DNA of 64,000 nt from positions 1 through 64,000 of the forward strand of contig JAHJRQ010000025.1 in the NCBI GenBank assembly GCA_018830485.1, in the 5' to 3' direction. Of the stretch, positions 7,615-14,548 are shown piece by piece; within the stretch, counting starts at the first letter, position 1; each line of letters starts with the position of its first letter. The translations under genes were made by a program, and so were the position numbers. Source of the stretch: Pseudomonadota bacterium. Its GTDB lineage: Bacteria; Desulfobacterota; Desulfobulbia; Desulfobulbales; Desulfurivibrionaceae. The notes beneath the pieces were generated by a model. It was not told where the DNA came from and searched no databases. It saw only the letters and a list, made by a program, of their open reading frames with translations.

Positions 7615-7706
7615 GGAGAGGTGCCAGAGTGGCCGATCGGGAGCGACTCGAAATCGCTTGACCTGGGAGACCAGGTCCGTGGGTTCGAATCCCACCCTCT
7701 CCTCCA
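7615..7706 (+). tRNA. tRNA-Ser (anticodon CGA)
   Basis: The sequence folds as a class II tRNA: acceptor stem GGAGAGG with CCTCTCC, anticodon stem AGCGA/TCGCT around the loop CTCGAAA (anticodon CGA), long variable arm ACCTGGGAGACCAGGT typical of tRNA-Ser, T-loop GTTCGAATC and encoded CCA (7704-7706). The residue before CCA is T rather than the G usual for serine tRNAs in E. coli. It lies between two toxin-antitoxin modules. Confidence 0.93.
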
Positions 7707-7757
7707 GTCTTGGTTTGCGGGAGGCATCACTCACATGTGGACGTCCGGAGGTGGTAT

Positions 7758-7970
7758 ATGCGTAGCTTAAAGTATGTTGTCTATCGTGAGGGGAAGTATT
7801 TTGTTTCCCAATGTCTGAATGTCGATGTGTCCAGCTTTGGAAAAAGCATTGATGAAGCTGTGACAAATCTCAAAGATGCTGTAGAGCTTTATCTTAAGGA
7901 CGACTCGGTGAATCCTCTCTTTCATGATGTCGGTGATGCCTTGATTGGCGAGGCGCAGGTAAATGCCTAA
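7758..7970 (+). CDS. hicB: HicB-family antitoxin, partial-domain type
   Basis: A 70-residue protein with the compact HicB fold: KYVVYREGKYFVSQCLNVDVSSFGKSIDEAVTNLKDAVELYL. This is the degraded RNase H-like domain that in HicB proteins masks the HicA toxin. It lacks the C-terminal DNA-binding extension of longer HicB proteins. ATG 7758 follows GGAGGTGG. The stop overlaps the start of a hicA reading frame, but that toxin gene carries two frameshifts, so HicB may now be an orphan. Codon use is less GC-rich than its neighbours. Confidence 0.8.
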   Translation: MRSLKYVVYREGKYFVSQCLNVDVSSFGKSIDEAVTNLKDAVELYLKDDSVNPLFHDVGDALIGEAQVNA

Positions 7971-8166
7971 GCTGTTTCATCGCGACGGATTATCATGATT
8001 TTGAATCGTCACGGTTTTTTCGAAACAGACCAGACTGGCAGTCACAAGAAACTGCGGAAGAATAACCTTACTGTTATAGTTCCGGCTGCAAAAACGGGAA
8101 ATTCCGTATGGTACGTTTATGTCAATACTCCGTCAATCCGGCTTGACGAAACGGGATTTTGACTGA
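7963..8166 (+). pseudogene. hicA: hicA toxin gene with two compensating frameshifts
   Basis: Three pieces of one HicA protein are visible. MPKLFHRD starts at 7963 (frame 1, overlapping the hicB stop), MILNRHGFFETDQTGSHKK...VIVPAA runs from 7995 in frame 3, and KREIPYGTFMSILRQSGLTKRDFD ends at 8166 back in frame 1. One base is missing near 7988 and one extra A appears in the A5 run at 8090-8094. Repaired, the product is a normal-length mRNA interferase of about 67 residues with the catalytic His in TGSHKK. Either the toxin is inactivated or the two errors come from sequencing. Frames 1 and 3 are relative to base 1 of the window. Confidence 0.8.
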
Positions 8167-8262
8167 GTGCCCGTTCCCTCTCCGCCAGTCATGCCGGAAA
8201 ATCCTTCGATTGGACGTTCTGGGTCCTGATTAATGCTAATCAGAAAGTAGAATGGTGGAAAA

Positions 8263-8649
8263 ATGACGCGATACCTCGACTGGCTCCATCAAGCGGAAAA
8301 TGACTTGCAATGGGCCAAACATTCTTTTGCCGGAGATTTTTATGCCCAGTCCTGTTTTGTCTGTCAGCAGGCCGCCAAAAAGGCGTTGAAGGCATATTGT
8401 CTGTTCAAGGAGTATGATACTATCCGCACACACTCTCTCTATCAGATCATCCGGGCGTTGCATGAAAACGGGAAGCTGGAGAAATGTGCCAAGATCCTTG
8501 ATTTGTATTACATCGCCGGGCGGTATCCGGACGCATTCCCCGGAGGAGCGCCTTACGAAATGATCACTCGCGAGCAGGCCGAGGAAGCTCTTGCCGCTGT
8601 CGAGACCATATATGCAATCATCGTCGAACGAACCTCTTTCGGGAAATAA
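8263..8649 (+). CDS. HEPN domain protein (toxin-like partner of MNT)
   Basis: A 128-residue helical HEPN protein starting RYLDWLHQAENDLQWAKHSFAG, with CFVCQQAAKKALKAYC in helix 2 and a C-terminal RYPDAFPGGAPYEM segment. It belongs to the HEPN subgroup found with minimal nucleotidyltransferases and differs from the HepT at 7143. A clear R-X4-H is not seen, so ribonuclease activity is uncertain. RTHSLYQII contains a possible weak equivalent. The nucleotidyltransferase gene begins 5 bp downstream, giving the reverse order (HEPN then MNT) to the first pair. Confidence 0.75.
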   Translation: MTRYLDWLHQAENDLQWAKHSFAGDFYAQSCFVCQQAAKKALKAYCLFKEYDTIRTHSLYQIIRALHENGKLEKCAKILDLYYIAGRYPDAFPGGAPYEMITREQAEEALAAVETIYAIIVERTSFGK

Positions 8650-8654
8650 TCTGC

Positions 8655-9011
8655 ATGGCGCGGCCGATTTTAGAGAAAAGCAGACCGGTGGTCAGTGTTC
8701 GTGATTACGACAGGGATGCGCTTGTCGAGATGTTCCGGCAACGGCTTTTACAGCATCCCAATGTTGCCGCAGCCTTTCTTTTTGGTTCGGCAGCAAGCGG
8801 CAAGGCCTCACTTTGGTCTGACTGCGATCTCGTGGTTGTAGCCCAAACGGAAGACCCGTTTATCCAAAGGCCAAGGCTTTTTGATGATCTTTTCGATCTT
8901 GGCTTCGCGCTTGATCTGCTGGTATATACTCCGGGAGAGTTTGCAGAGATGCAGTCGGACGCCTCGCCGTTCTGGAAAAGTTTCAGGGAAAGCTGTGTCA
9001 GGGTTATCTGA
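8655..9011 (+). CDS. Minimal nucleotidyltransferase (MNT) of a HEPN/MNT pair
   Basis: A 118-residue protein with FLFGSAASGKASLWSDCDLVVVA, a full GS-X10-DxD nucleotidyltransferase motif near residues 42-60. A third acidic residue is likely in LDLLVY. It follows the HEPN gene by 5 bp and should be its antitoxin or modifying partner. The N-terminal 30 residues (SVRDYDRDALVEMFRQRL) form the usual leading helix. It is clearly divergent from the MntA at 6742, so the two modules were probably acquired separately. Confidence 0.78.
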   Translation: MARPILEKSRPVVSVRDYDRDALVEMFRQRLLQHPNVAAAFLFGSAASGKASLWSDCDLVVVAQTEDPFIQRPRLFDDLFDLGFALDLLVYTPGEFAEMQSDASPFWKSFRESCVRVI

Positions 9012-9045
9012 TTTTTCGTGCATGAAGATGGAATCAGGAGAAAAA

Positions 9046-9111
9046 ATGATATCCTTGCATTGCCAGACACGGGCCAGCCTTTTGACCCTGGTGTCAATCC
9101 GCAGTACATGA
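9046..9111 (+). CDS. 21-codon upstream ORF coupled to the NusG paralogue
   Basis: A mini-ORF (MISLHCQTRAS...) begins at ATG 9046 with an excellent AGGAG at 9036-9040, five bases upstream. It ends with TGA 9109-9111, overlapping the ATG (9108) of the NusG-like gene as ATGA. The NusG-like start itself has no good ribosome binding site, so ribosomes finishing this ORF could reinitiate there. The peptide resembles nothing I know and may matter only as a translational switch. Confidence 0.35.
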   Translation: MISLHCQTRASLLTLVSIRST

Positions 9112-9629
9112 AACAGGACATCCTCGGAGAGTGGTTCGCCATCCGCACCAAGCCCCAGCAGGAACAGGTTGCCAAGCTTCATTACCAGCGACAGGGGTAT
9201 GCGGTCTATCTGCCCATGATGCGGACCATTGTCCGGCACGCCCGTCGAACCGAGGAAAAGCTCAAGCCGTTTTTTCCGGGCTATCTCTTTCTGCATCTTG
9301 CCCCGTCCGAACGGAACTGGGTAGCGATCTCCTCCACCCGCGGCGCCCTCGGGCCGATATGCTTCGGCGACCAGTATGTGCCGGTGCCGGACTGGATCAT
9401 CTCCGACCTGCAGGCCAAGGAGGATGCAAGCGGAGCGGTGCCGTTGGCGGATCTGCAGAAAAAAAGGCTGACCCCCGGGGCAGCGGTGGCGGTGGATCTA
9501 GATGGCGATACCTCTGCCCAGGGGTTATTTTATTCGTTTTCCGGTCAGGAGAATGTGGTGGTGCTTTTGAGTTTTCTCAACCGGCAGGTGAAGGCCACGC
9601 TTTCTTTGGACAGGGTGCAGCGGCGATAA
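9108..9629 (+). CDS. Specialised NusG paralogue (RfaH/UpxY-like antiterminator)
   Basis: A 173-residue transcription elongation factor. The N-terminal NGN domain (residues 1-110) begins GEWFAIRTKPQQEQVAKLHYQRQGYAVYLPM and contains FFPGYLFLHL, the usual RNA polymerase-binding core. The C-terminal part (LTPGAAVAVDL...VKATLSLDRV) is a KOW-like domain. Housekeeping NusG sits in a ribosomal operon, whereas this copy heads a polysaccharide locus, as RfaH, UpxY and LoaP paralogues often do. It probably lets RNA polymerase read through the long glycan operon. The track start at GTG 9018 would add 30 unrelated residues, so I use ATG 9108. A sequence like the RfaH target ops lies 106 bp downstream. Confidence 0.85.
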   Translation: MKQDILGEWFAIRTKPQQEQVAKLHYQRQGYAVYLPMMRTIVRHARRTEEKLKPFFPGYLFLHLAPSERNWVAISSTRGALGPICFGDQYVPVPDWIISDLQAKEDASGAVPLADLQKKRLTPGAAVAVDLDGDTSAQGLFYSFSGQENVVVLLSFLNRQVKATLSLDRVQRR

Positions 9630-9638
9630 GGCCACGGA

Positions 9639-9730
9639 TTGTTCACCCTTATTGCCTAAAACATTTTTTTGTTTGACGCTGATTGAAAATCTCCTGTATA
9701 CCGGGGCAACAGTTGAACAGTTGTTCACCC
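9639..9730 (+). repeat. Direct repeat TTGTTCACCC flanking the predicted wzz promoter
   Basis: TTGTTCACCC occurs at 9639-9648 and 9721-9730, one copy upstream of the -35 and one just past the predicted start of transcription. The second copy is also half of the perfect palindrome TGAACA-GT-TGTTCA (9714-9727). The spacing and placement suit an operator pair, but no regulator can be named. Confidence 0.35.
9673..9702 (+). promoter_or_regulatory. Sigma70-like promoter for the wzz operon
   Basis: TTGACG (9673-9678) and TATACC (9697-9702) are separated by 18 bp, a plausible -35/-10 pair. Predicted initiation near 9709 would give a 90-nt leader to wzz containing an ops-like element and a TGAACA/TGTTCA palindrome. 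Assigned from sequence match only. Confidence 0.4.
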
Positions 9731-9732
9731 GA

Positions 9733-9747
9733 ATGGCGGTAGCATGC
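9733..9747 (+). promoter_or_regulatory. ops-like element GGCGGTAGCAT in the wzz leader
   Basis: GGCGGTAGCAT (9735-9745) matches the enterobacterial ops pause/RfaH-recruitment element GGCGGTAGCGT at 10 of 11 positions. It lies in the predicted leader between the promoter and wzz, directly after a gene for an RfaH-like NusG paralogue. Flanking bases give a hairpin ATGGC-GTAGCATGCCAT (AATGGC...GCCATT with the ops core as loop), consistent with the small hairpin that RfaH reads in non-template DNA. Confidence 0.6.
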
Positions 9748-9798
9748 CATTTTTCGATCTCTGCTGGTCTTTTGATATTATTTGTCAGGGAGGAAGCG

Positions 9799-10887
9799 AT
9801 GATGGACGAGCAAAAGGAACAACCGGCTTCTCATGTGGCGTCGCAGGCGCAACAATGTGTTGCCTGTCCGGAGGAGGATGAAATCGGCTTGCTTGACTTC
9901 TGGCGGGTTCTGGTGCGGCAGAGGAAAATGATTTGTGCGATCACCGGCCTGTCGGTCCTTGGGGCTGTTGTCTATATACTTTTGGCAACCCCTGTCTATG
10001 AAGTGCAAGCGGTTGTGAAACCGCCTGAGAGCAAATATGTGGAGGCGCTGAATATTTCTGGCATCAGCCAGGCAACCAGCGCTGATATTTTTACCCTGTT
10101 TGCGGGGAATCTCAAAAGCGGTTCCCTTCGGCAGCAGTTTGTTGATGAAAATCCGCAGTTTTCTTCCTTGCGAAGCAACGAACCGAAGGTCAAGGAAGGG
10201 ACGAAAAAAGAAGCGGGTTCTGTTTTTTTGAGCCTTCAGGGCCATGAGCCCAAACTCATGGCAGATTGGGTGAACGGCTTCATCCTGTATACAGAGAGAA
10301 AAACCTTGGACGATTTTTATGATGGCATTGCAATAAAAATCACTGGTCAAAAAAATGCGATATTGGATTCGCTCCAGATAGGCCGGGATGTTGCAGGTCA
10401 ACGGCGCCTTGACAGAATTGCTTTGCTGGAAGACCAGATCGCCATTGCCCGTGCTTCAAAGATCTTCGAACGGCAACTGACCGGGTATTCGGTGGTGGAA
10501 AGTCAAAAATCAGGGATGGTGTTGGATTTTTTGCAAGGACCGATGTATATGCGGGGTGTCAAGGAGCTGACGGCAGAGAAGGAGGCGCTGGAAAGGCGTG
10601 AGGATGACGAGCCGTTTATTGTCGGGTTCCGGGATAAACAGGAGAACTTGGCGCATCTGGATGCAGGGTTGAAGCAGTTGCAAGCGACAAGAACGATTGT
10701 CCGTGCGGTTGCCGTCGATCAGCAGGCGACTGAGGCGCAACAGCCAGTGAAACCAAAGCGATCACTTGTTTTGGCCATAGGTGTTATTCTGGGTGGGGTA
10801 TTTGGCGTTATTGCTTCGTTTCTGCTTGATTTTTTTCAACAGCGCGGGAAAAAAACAGAGTTGCACGAAGAGTGTGCTTCAAAGTAG
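9799..10887 (+). CDS. wzz: Wzz-family polysaccharide chain-length determinant
   Basis: A 362-residue inner-membrane protein that sets the modal length of polymer made by Wzy. It has a short cytoplasmic N-terminus with DEIGLLDFWRVLVRQRKMI, TM1 at about 44-64, a periplasmic region with a predicted coiled coil (residues about 200-310) and TM2 at about 322-342 preceded by KPKRS. The Pro-rich signature usual before TM2 is reduced (QPVKPKRS). The first codons of the ORF track (from 9652) cover the promoter and ops region, so ATG 9799 with GGGAGGAAGCG is chosen. A terminator-like hairpin follows. Confidence 0.85.
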   Translation: MMDEQKEQPASHVASQAQQCVACPEEDEIGLLDFWRVLVRQRKMICAITGLSVLGAVVYILLATPVYEVQAVVKPPESKYVEALNISGISQATSADIFTLFAGNLKSGSLRQQFVDENPQFSSLRSNEPKVKEGTKKEAGSVFLSLQGHEPKLMADWVNGFILYTERKTLDDFYDGIAIKITGQKNAILDSLQIGRDVAGQRRLDRIALLEDQIAIARASKIFERQLTGYSVVESQKSGMVLDFLQGPMYMRGVKELTAEKEALERREDDEPFIVGFRDKQENLAHLDAGLKQLQATRTIVRAVAVDQQATEAQQPVKPKRSLVLAIGVILGGVFGVIASFLLDFFQQRGKKTELHEECASK

Positions 10888-10930
10888 CTTTTTATCCTTA
10901 TTAAATCCCTTAATCGTTTATGCTGGCCGC

Positions 10931-10976
10931 GAACCGACAGGGCTAACTCCCACAAAACCCTGCGGTCATTTTTTTT
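10931..10976 (+). terminator. Rho-independent terminator after wzz
   Basis: ACCGACAGGG and CCCTGCGGTC pair with one bulge around a 15-nt loop and are followed by ATTTTTTTT. It lies 44 bp after the wzz stop. In an RfaH-type system this would be a site where antitermination lets polymerase continue into the downstream glycan genes. Confidence 0.5.
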
Positions 10977-11153
10977 GCGCTTGAAGATATGGGTGAGAAT
11001 CAGTCTGTGAACTGACGTCCGACACCGAAAAGCGTTTACGGTGAGTGCGATGAGGCGTGTAGTGTTGCACTGGGCTTAATAACTCCTCTCTTATTCGATA
11101 GCCACCCCTTCAGCCGTTTCTTCCCGCCGAACGGAGACTCCCGGAATTTCAGT

Positions 11154-12968
11154 ATGCACCCATCTGAATCGATATCCAGCCTGACAACGCGATTGTGGCC
11201 TTACCTCACGCCGAGGCGCAGGTGGCAATTCTCCCTGTTGGGTGCGTTGATGATGATTTCCTCGTTTGCGGAGATCCTGAGCATTGGGGCTGTCTTGCCG
11301 TTTCTTGCTGCGGTTATGGATCCGACAAAATTATTCAACTATCCCGTTGCCAGGCCAGTAATTCAGTTTTTCGGCATTATTGATCCAAGTCAAATACTCC
11401 TTCCTCTGGCGGTTGTTTTTGCTTTGGCAGCCATAATGTCCGGCGCTATAAGGTTGTTGCTGCTCTGGACCAATACTCGTGTTTCCTTTGGGATAGGCGC
11501 TGATCTCAGCTACAATATTTATCAAAAAACGCTGTATCAGCCCTATTCAACGCATCTTGGCAGAAACAGCAGCGATGTCATCAATGCTGTTTCCGCCAAG
11601 GCGAGTGCCGTTACCAACGGCATTTTTATGGGCTTGAACATCATTAGTGCCATGCTTACGATTCTTGCCATCTTGGTTGCGTTGCTGTATGTCAGCCCGT
11701 CTGTAACATTGGTCACCGTGGTCGGTTTGTTCTGCATTTACGGACTCGCCATCTTGCTTGTGCGGAAGCGACTGATGGCCAATAGCCGATGTGTGGCCCG
11801 CGAATCCACAAATGTAATCAAAGTTCTCCAAGAAGGGCTAGGCGCCATTCGCGATGTTCTGATCGATGGGAATCAGCCTGCCTATTGCCGGTTGTATCGG
11901 GCGGCTGATCAAAAAATGCGCCGTGCTTCCGGGAACAGTACCTTTCTGAGTGGCTGCCCCCGCTATGTCGTTGAAGCATTGGCGATGGCCTTGATTGCGG
12001 CGGTTTCCTACGCGTTGGTGCAGCAAGGCAGTATTTCGGAAGTTCTTCCGATACTTGGGGCCATAGCGCTGGCCGCCCAACGCGCATTGCCGCTGCTTCA
12101 GCAATCGTATGCCGGATGGGCTGGCATCAAGGCGAATCAAGCCTCAATCCAAGATGCTCTCGACTTGCTAGGGCAAACATTGCCGCCGCATGCTCATGAA
12201 CCGAGGGGAAATCCGATCCCCTTCCATGACCAAATCAGTCTGCACAAGGTCTCTTTCCGTTTCAATGATCAGTGTCCCTGGATTTTTTCTGATTTAAGTT
12301 TGATAATACCCAAAGGCGGTCGCCTCGGATTTGTCGGTCCAACTGGAAGCGGAAAAAGTACCTTGCTTGATTTGATCATGGCTTTGCTGCAACCCGTGGA
12401 GGGAGTCATCAAAGTCGATGGTGAAGTTATCACGCAGCGGAATTGCCGGGGATGGCAAGCGCATATTGCCCATGTTCCCCAATCGATTTTTTTGGCAGAT
12501 GGAACCATCGAAGAGAATATTGCTTTCGGGGTGCCAAATGATCAGGTCGATCGGGAACGGGTGTGCAATGCCGCGAGACAAGCGCAGATAGCCACCGATA
12601 TAGAAAGTTGGCCCAACCAGTATCAGACATGCGTCGGTGAGCGAGGCGTCAGGCTTTCGGGCGGACAGCGACAGAGAATTGGAATTGCCCGGGCACTCTA
12701 CAAAAATGCGGATGTCTTGGTCCTTGACGAGGCCACCAGCGCTCTTGATTCAGCCACCGAGGATGCCGTAATGCGATCAATTGAGGAACTTCATCCTGAA
12801 CTAACCATTTTGATTATAGCCCACCGCATTTCGACCCTTAGGCATTGCACGCAGATTGTCAAGTTAAGCCTCGGGGGAATGATCCAGGTAGGGACCTTTC
12901 GGGAGTTTTTTCCGCAGCAAGTGAACGCAATTTCTTCACGCACAGAGCACGCTGCCGTCAGCAGCTAA
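11154..12968 (+). CDS. ABC transporter permease/ATPase, PglK/MsbA-like flippase
   Basis: A 604-residue half-transporter: about six transmembrane helices in residues 1-330, then a nucleotide-binding domain. Walker A is GPTGSGKSTLLDL (about 390), the Q-loop region is HVPQSIFLADGTIEENI, the signature is LSGGQRQRIGIARAL, Walker B is VLVLDEATSALD and the switch His is in IIAHRIS. Homodimers of this type flip lipid-linked oligosaccharides (PglK) or lipid A (MsbA). In this locus it is the best candidate for moving the glycan-lipid across the inner membrane, since no Wzx is visible. About 175 bp between the terminator and its start hold no recognisable gene. pseC follows after 16 bp. Confidence 0.85.
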   Translation: MHPSESISSLTTRLWPYLTPRRRWQFSLLGALMMISSFAEILSIGAVLPFLAAVMDPTKLFNYPVARPVIQFFGIIDPSQILLPLAVVFALAAIMSGAIRLLLLWTNTRVSFGIGADLSYNIYQKTLYQPYSTHLGRNSSDVINAVSAKASAVTNGIFMGLNIISAMLTILAILVALLYVSPSVTLVTVVGLFCIYGLAILLVRKRLMANSRCVARESTNVIKVLQEGLGAIRDVLIDGNQPAYCRLYRAADQKMRRASGNSTFLSGCPRYVVEALAMALIAAVSYALVQQGSISEVLPILGAIALAAQRALPLLQQSYAGWAGIKANQASIQDALDLLGQTLPPHAHEPRGNPIPFHDQISLHKVSFRFNDQCPWIFSDLSLIIPKGGRLGFVGPTGSGKSTLLDLIMALLQPVEGVIKVDGEVITQRNCRGWQAHIAHVPQSIFLADGTIEENIAFGVPNDQVDRERVCNAARQAQIATDIESWPNQYQTCVGERGVRLSGGQRQRIGIARALYKNADVLVLDEATSALDSATEDAVMRSIEELHPELTILIIAHRISTLRHCTQIVKLSLGGMIQVGTFREFFPQQVNAISSRTEHAAVSS

Positions 12969-12984
12969 AACGAAAAGGATTGCC

Positions 12985-14151
12985 ATGATCCCTTACGGAC
13001 GCCAGGATATCAATCAAGCCGACATTGAGGCAGTTGTCGAAGTATTGCGCTCAGACTTTCTGACTCAGGGGCCGGTAATACCTTCATTTGAAAAGGCCGT
13101 TGCCGATTATTGTGGTGCGCAGCATGCGGTTGCGGTAAACAGCGCCACGAGTGCGTTGCATATTGCCTGTCTGGCTTTGGGCGTAGGCAAAGGCGATGTG
13201 GTCTGGACGACGCCGATCACCTTCGTGGCCAGCGCCAACTGCGCACTTTATTGCGGAGCGACGGTGGATTTTGTGGATATTGATCCGCGCACCTATAATC
13301 TGAGCGTGGACCGCTTGGCGGAAAAACTGGCACAGGCAGAAAAGATCGGAAAGTTGCCTAAGGTTGTTATCCCCGTCCATCTGTGCGGCCAATCTTGTGA
13401 CATGGCTGGCATTCATGCCCTGAGCCAGCAATATAATTTTAAAATTATCGAAGATGCCTCACACGCCATCGGGGGCCGATACAACGGAGAGCCAATCGGC
13501 AACTGCCGCTATAGCGATATCACCGTGTTTAGCTTTCATCCGGTCAAGATAATCACGACGGGAGAGGGCGGCATGGCATTGGTCAACGACCCTGTGTTGG
13601 CCAATCAAATGATGCGGTTGCGCAGTCATGGCATCACCCGTGATGCTGCCGAGATGACACATGCGCCAGATGGTCTTTGGTATTACCAGCAGATAGAACT
13701 AGGCTACAACTACCGCATGACCGGCATGCAAGCCGCGTTGGGCTTAAGCCAAATGCGGAGGTTGGATGAGTTCGTTGCCAAGCGTCATGTCAGTGCGCAG
13801 CGTTATAATGAATTATTAGCAGATTTGCCTGTAGTTACTCCATGGCAACATGCAGACTGTTATTCCAGCTTTCATCTCTACGTTATTCGGCTGGATCTGA
13901 GCGCTCTTAGGCATCGCGAGGTTTTTGAGCGGTTGCGTGTGAATGGGATTGGCGTGAACCTGCATTACATCCCTATTTATCGACAGCCTTATTATGCGCG
14001 CATGGGATTCAACCTGATTGATTTTCCGGAGGCGGAGCGTTATTATACCGAAGCCATTAGCTTGCCGATTTACCCAGCTTTGACAGATGAACAGCAGCTA
14101 GAAGTGGTTCGGCGGTTGATTAACCCCATCGGGCATCAATCGATTTTTTGA
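12985..14151 (+). CDS. pseC: PseC-like UDP-4-keto-sugar aminotransferase
   Basis: A 388-residue PLP enzyme of the DegT/DnrJ/EryC1/StrS family. In the PseC reaction it aminates C4 of UDP-2-acetamido-2,6-dideoxy-L-arabino-hexos-4-ulose to give the L-altrosamine, step two to pseudaminic acid. It opens MIPYGRQDINQADIEAV as PseC proteins do. It shows NSATSALHIACLALG, the PLP Asp in IIEDASHAIGG and the Schiff-base Lys in FSFHPVKIITTGEGG (about residue 184). Length is normal. The partner dehydratase PseB is not encoded beside it. The next two genes are a decayed methyltransferase and an aldo/keto reductase. Confidence 0.88.
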   Translation: MIPYGRQDINQADIEAVVEVLRSDFLTQGPVIPSFEKAVADYCGAQHAVAVNSATSALHIACLALGVGKGDVVWTTPITFVASANCALYCGATVDFVDIDPRTYNLSVDRLAEKLAQAEKIGKLPKVVIPVHLCGQSCDMAGIHALSQQYNFKIIEDASHAIGGRYNGEPIGNCRYSDITVFSFHPVKIITTGEGGMALVNDPVLANQMMRLRSHGITRDAAEMTHAPDGLWYYQQIELGYNYRMTGMQAALGLSQMRRLDEFVAKRHVSAQRYNELLADLPVVTPWQHADCYSSFHLYVIRLDLSALRHREVFERLRVNGIGVNLHYIPIYRQPYYARMGFNLIDFPEAERYYTEAISLPIYPALTDEQQLEVVRRLINPIGHQSIF

Positions 14152-14176
14152 GTTTTACGAACAGAAGGCTGCGCCA

Positions 14177-14548
14177 ATGGAACAGAAAAATACAATCTGA
14201 AGGTGACGCGTGGTTCCACCGAAACTAACAAGGCTTTGCACGCGAAAACTTCCTGATAAAAATGCACCGTTGTTCGACAGCCAGAGCTTTGGCATGGTGA
14301 TCTTTGGTTTCTGCTTTTATCTTTGTGATCGTGAAAAGGTGTTTTGTCTTGCCAGCGAAGCAGACCGCCTGTCGAACGTGCCAGGGTGGTTGATGATTTT
14401 AGATTACTATACCTTGCTCACTTGGCATCCAGATTATGAGAGGATGACCTGTAAGATTTGGTCTTACCGTGAAGCGCCCTATACCGATGCGCAGAAAGCA
14501 TGGGTTGCTGTCTCTGTGCTGCGAAATCAGAGAGCACTTAACGCGTGA
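14177..14548 (+). pseudogene. Decayed SAM-dependent methyltransferase remnant
   Basis: ATG 14177 starts MEQKNTI and then stops. Shifting frame gives EGDAWFHRN followed by a stop and QGFARENFLIK, which looks like the start of a glycan-locus SAM methyltransferase. Another frame (GTG 14210 in the track) continues as GFCFYLCDREKVFCLASEADR...PGWLMILDYY and then LTWHPDYERMT...WVAVSVLRNQRALNA, resembling the C-terminal part of the same family with the middle deleted. The end overlaps the aldo/keto reductase start as GTGA, as an intact operon gene would. The family call rests on remembered motifs, so it is tentative. The alternative is a short hypothetical protein of 112 residues. Confidence 0.4.

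Noticed and set aside
10988-11153. Possible riboswitch or JUMPstart-like leader before the ABC transporter
   Set aside because: Several short inverted repeats exist but no conserved riboswitch core or ops sequence was found; nothing firm can be assigned.
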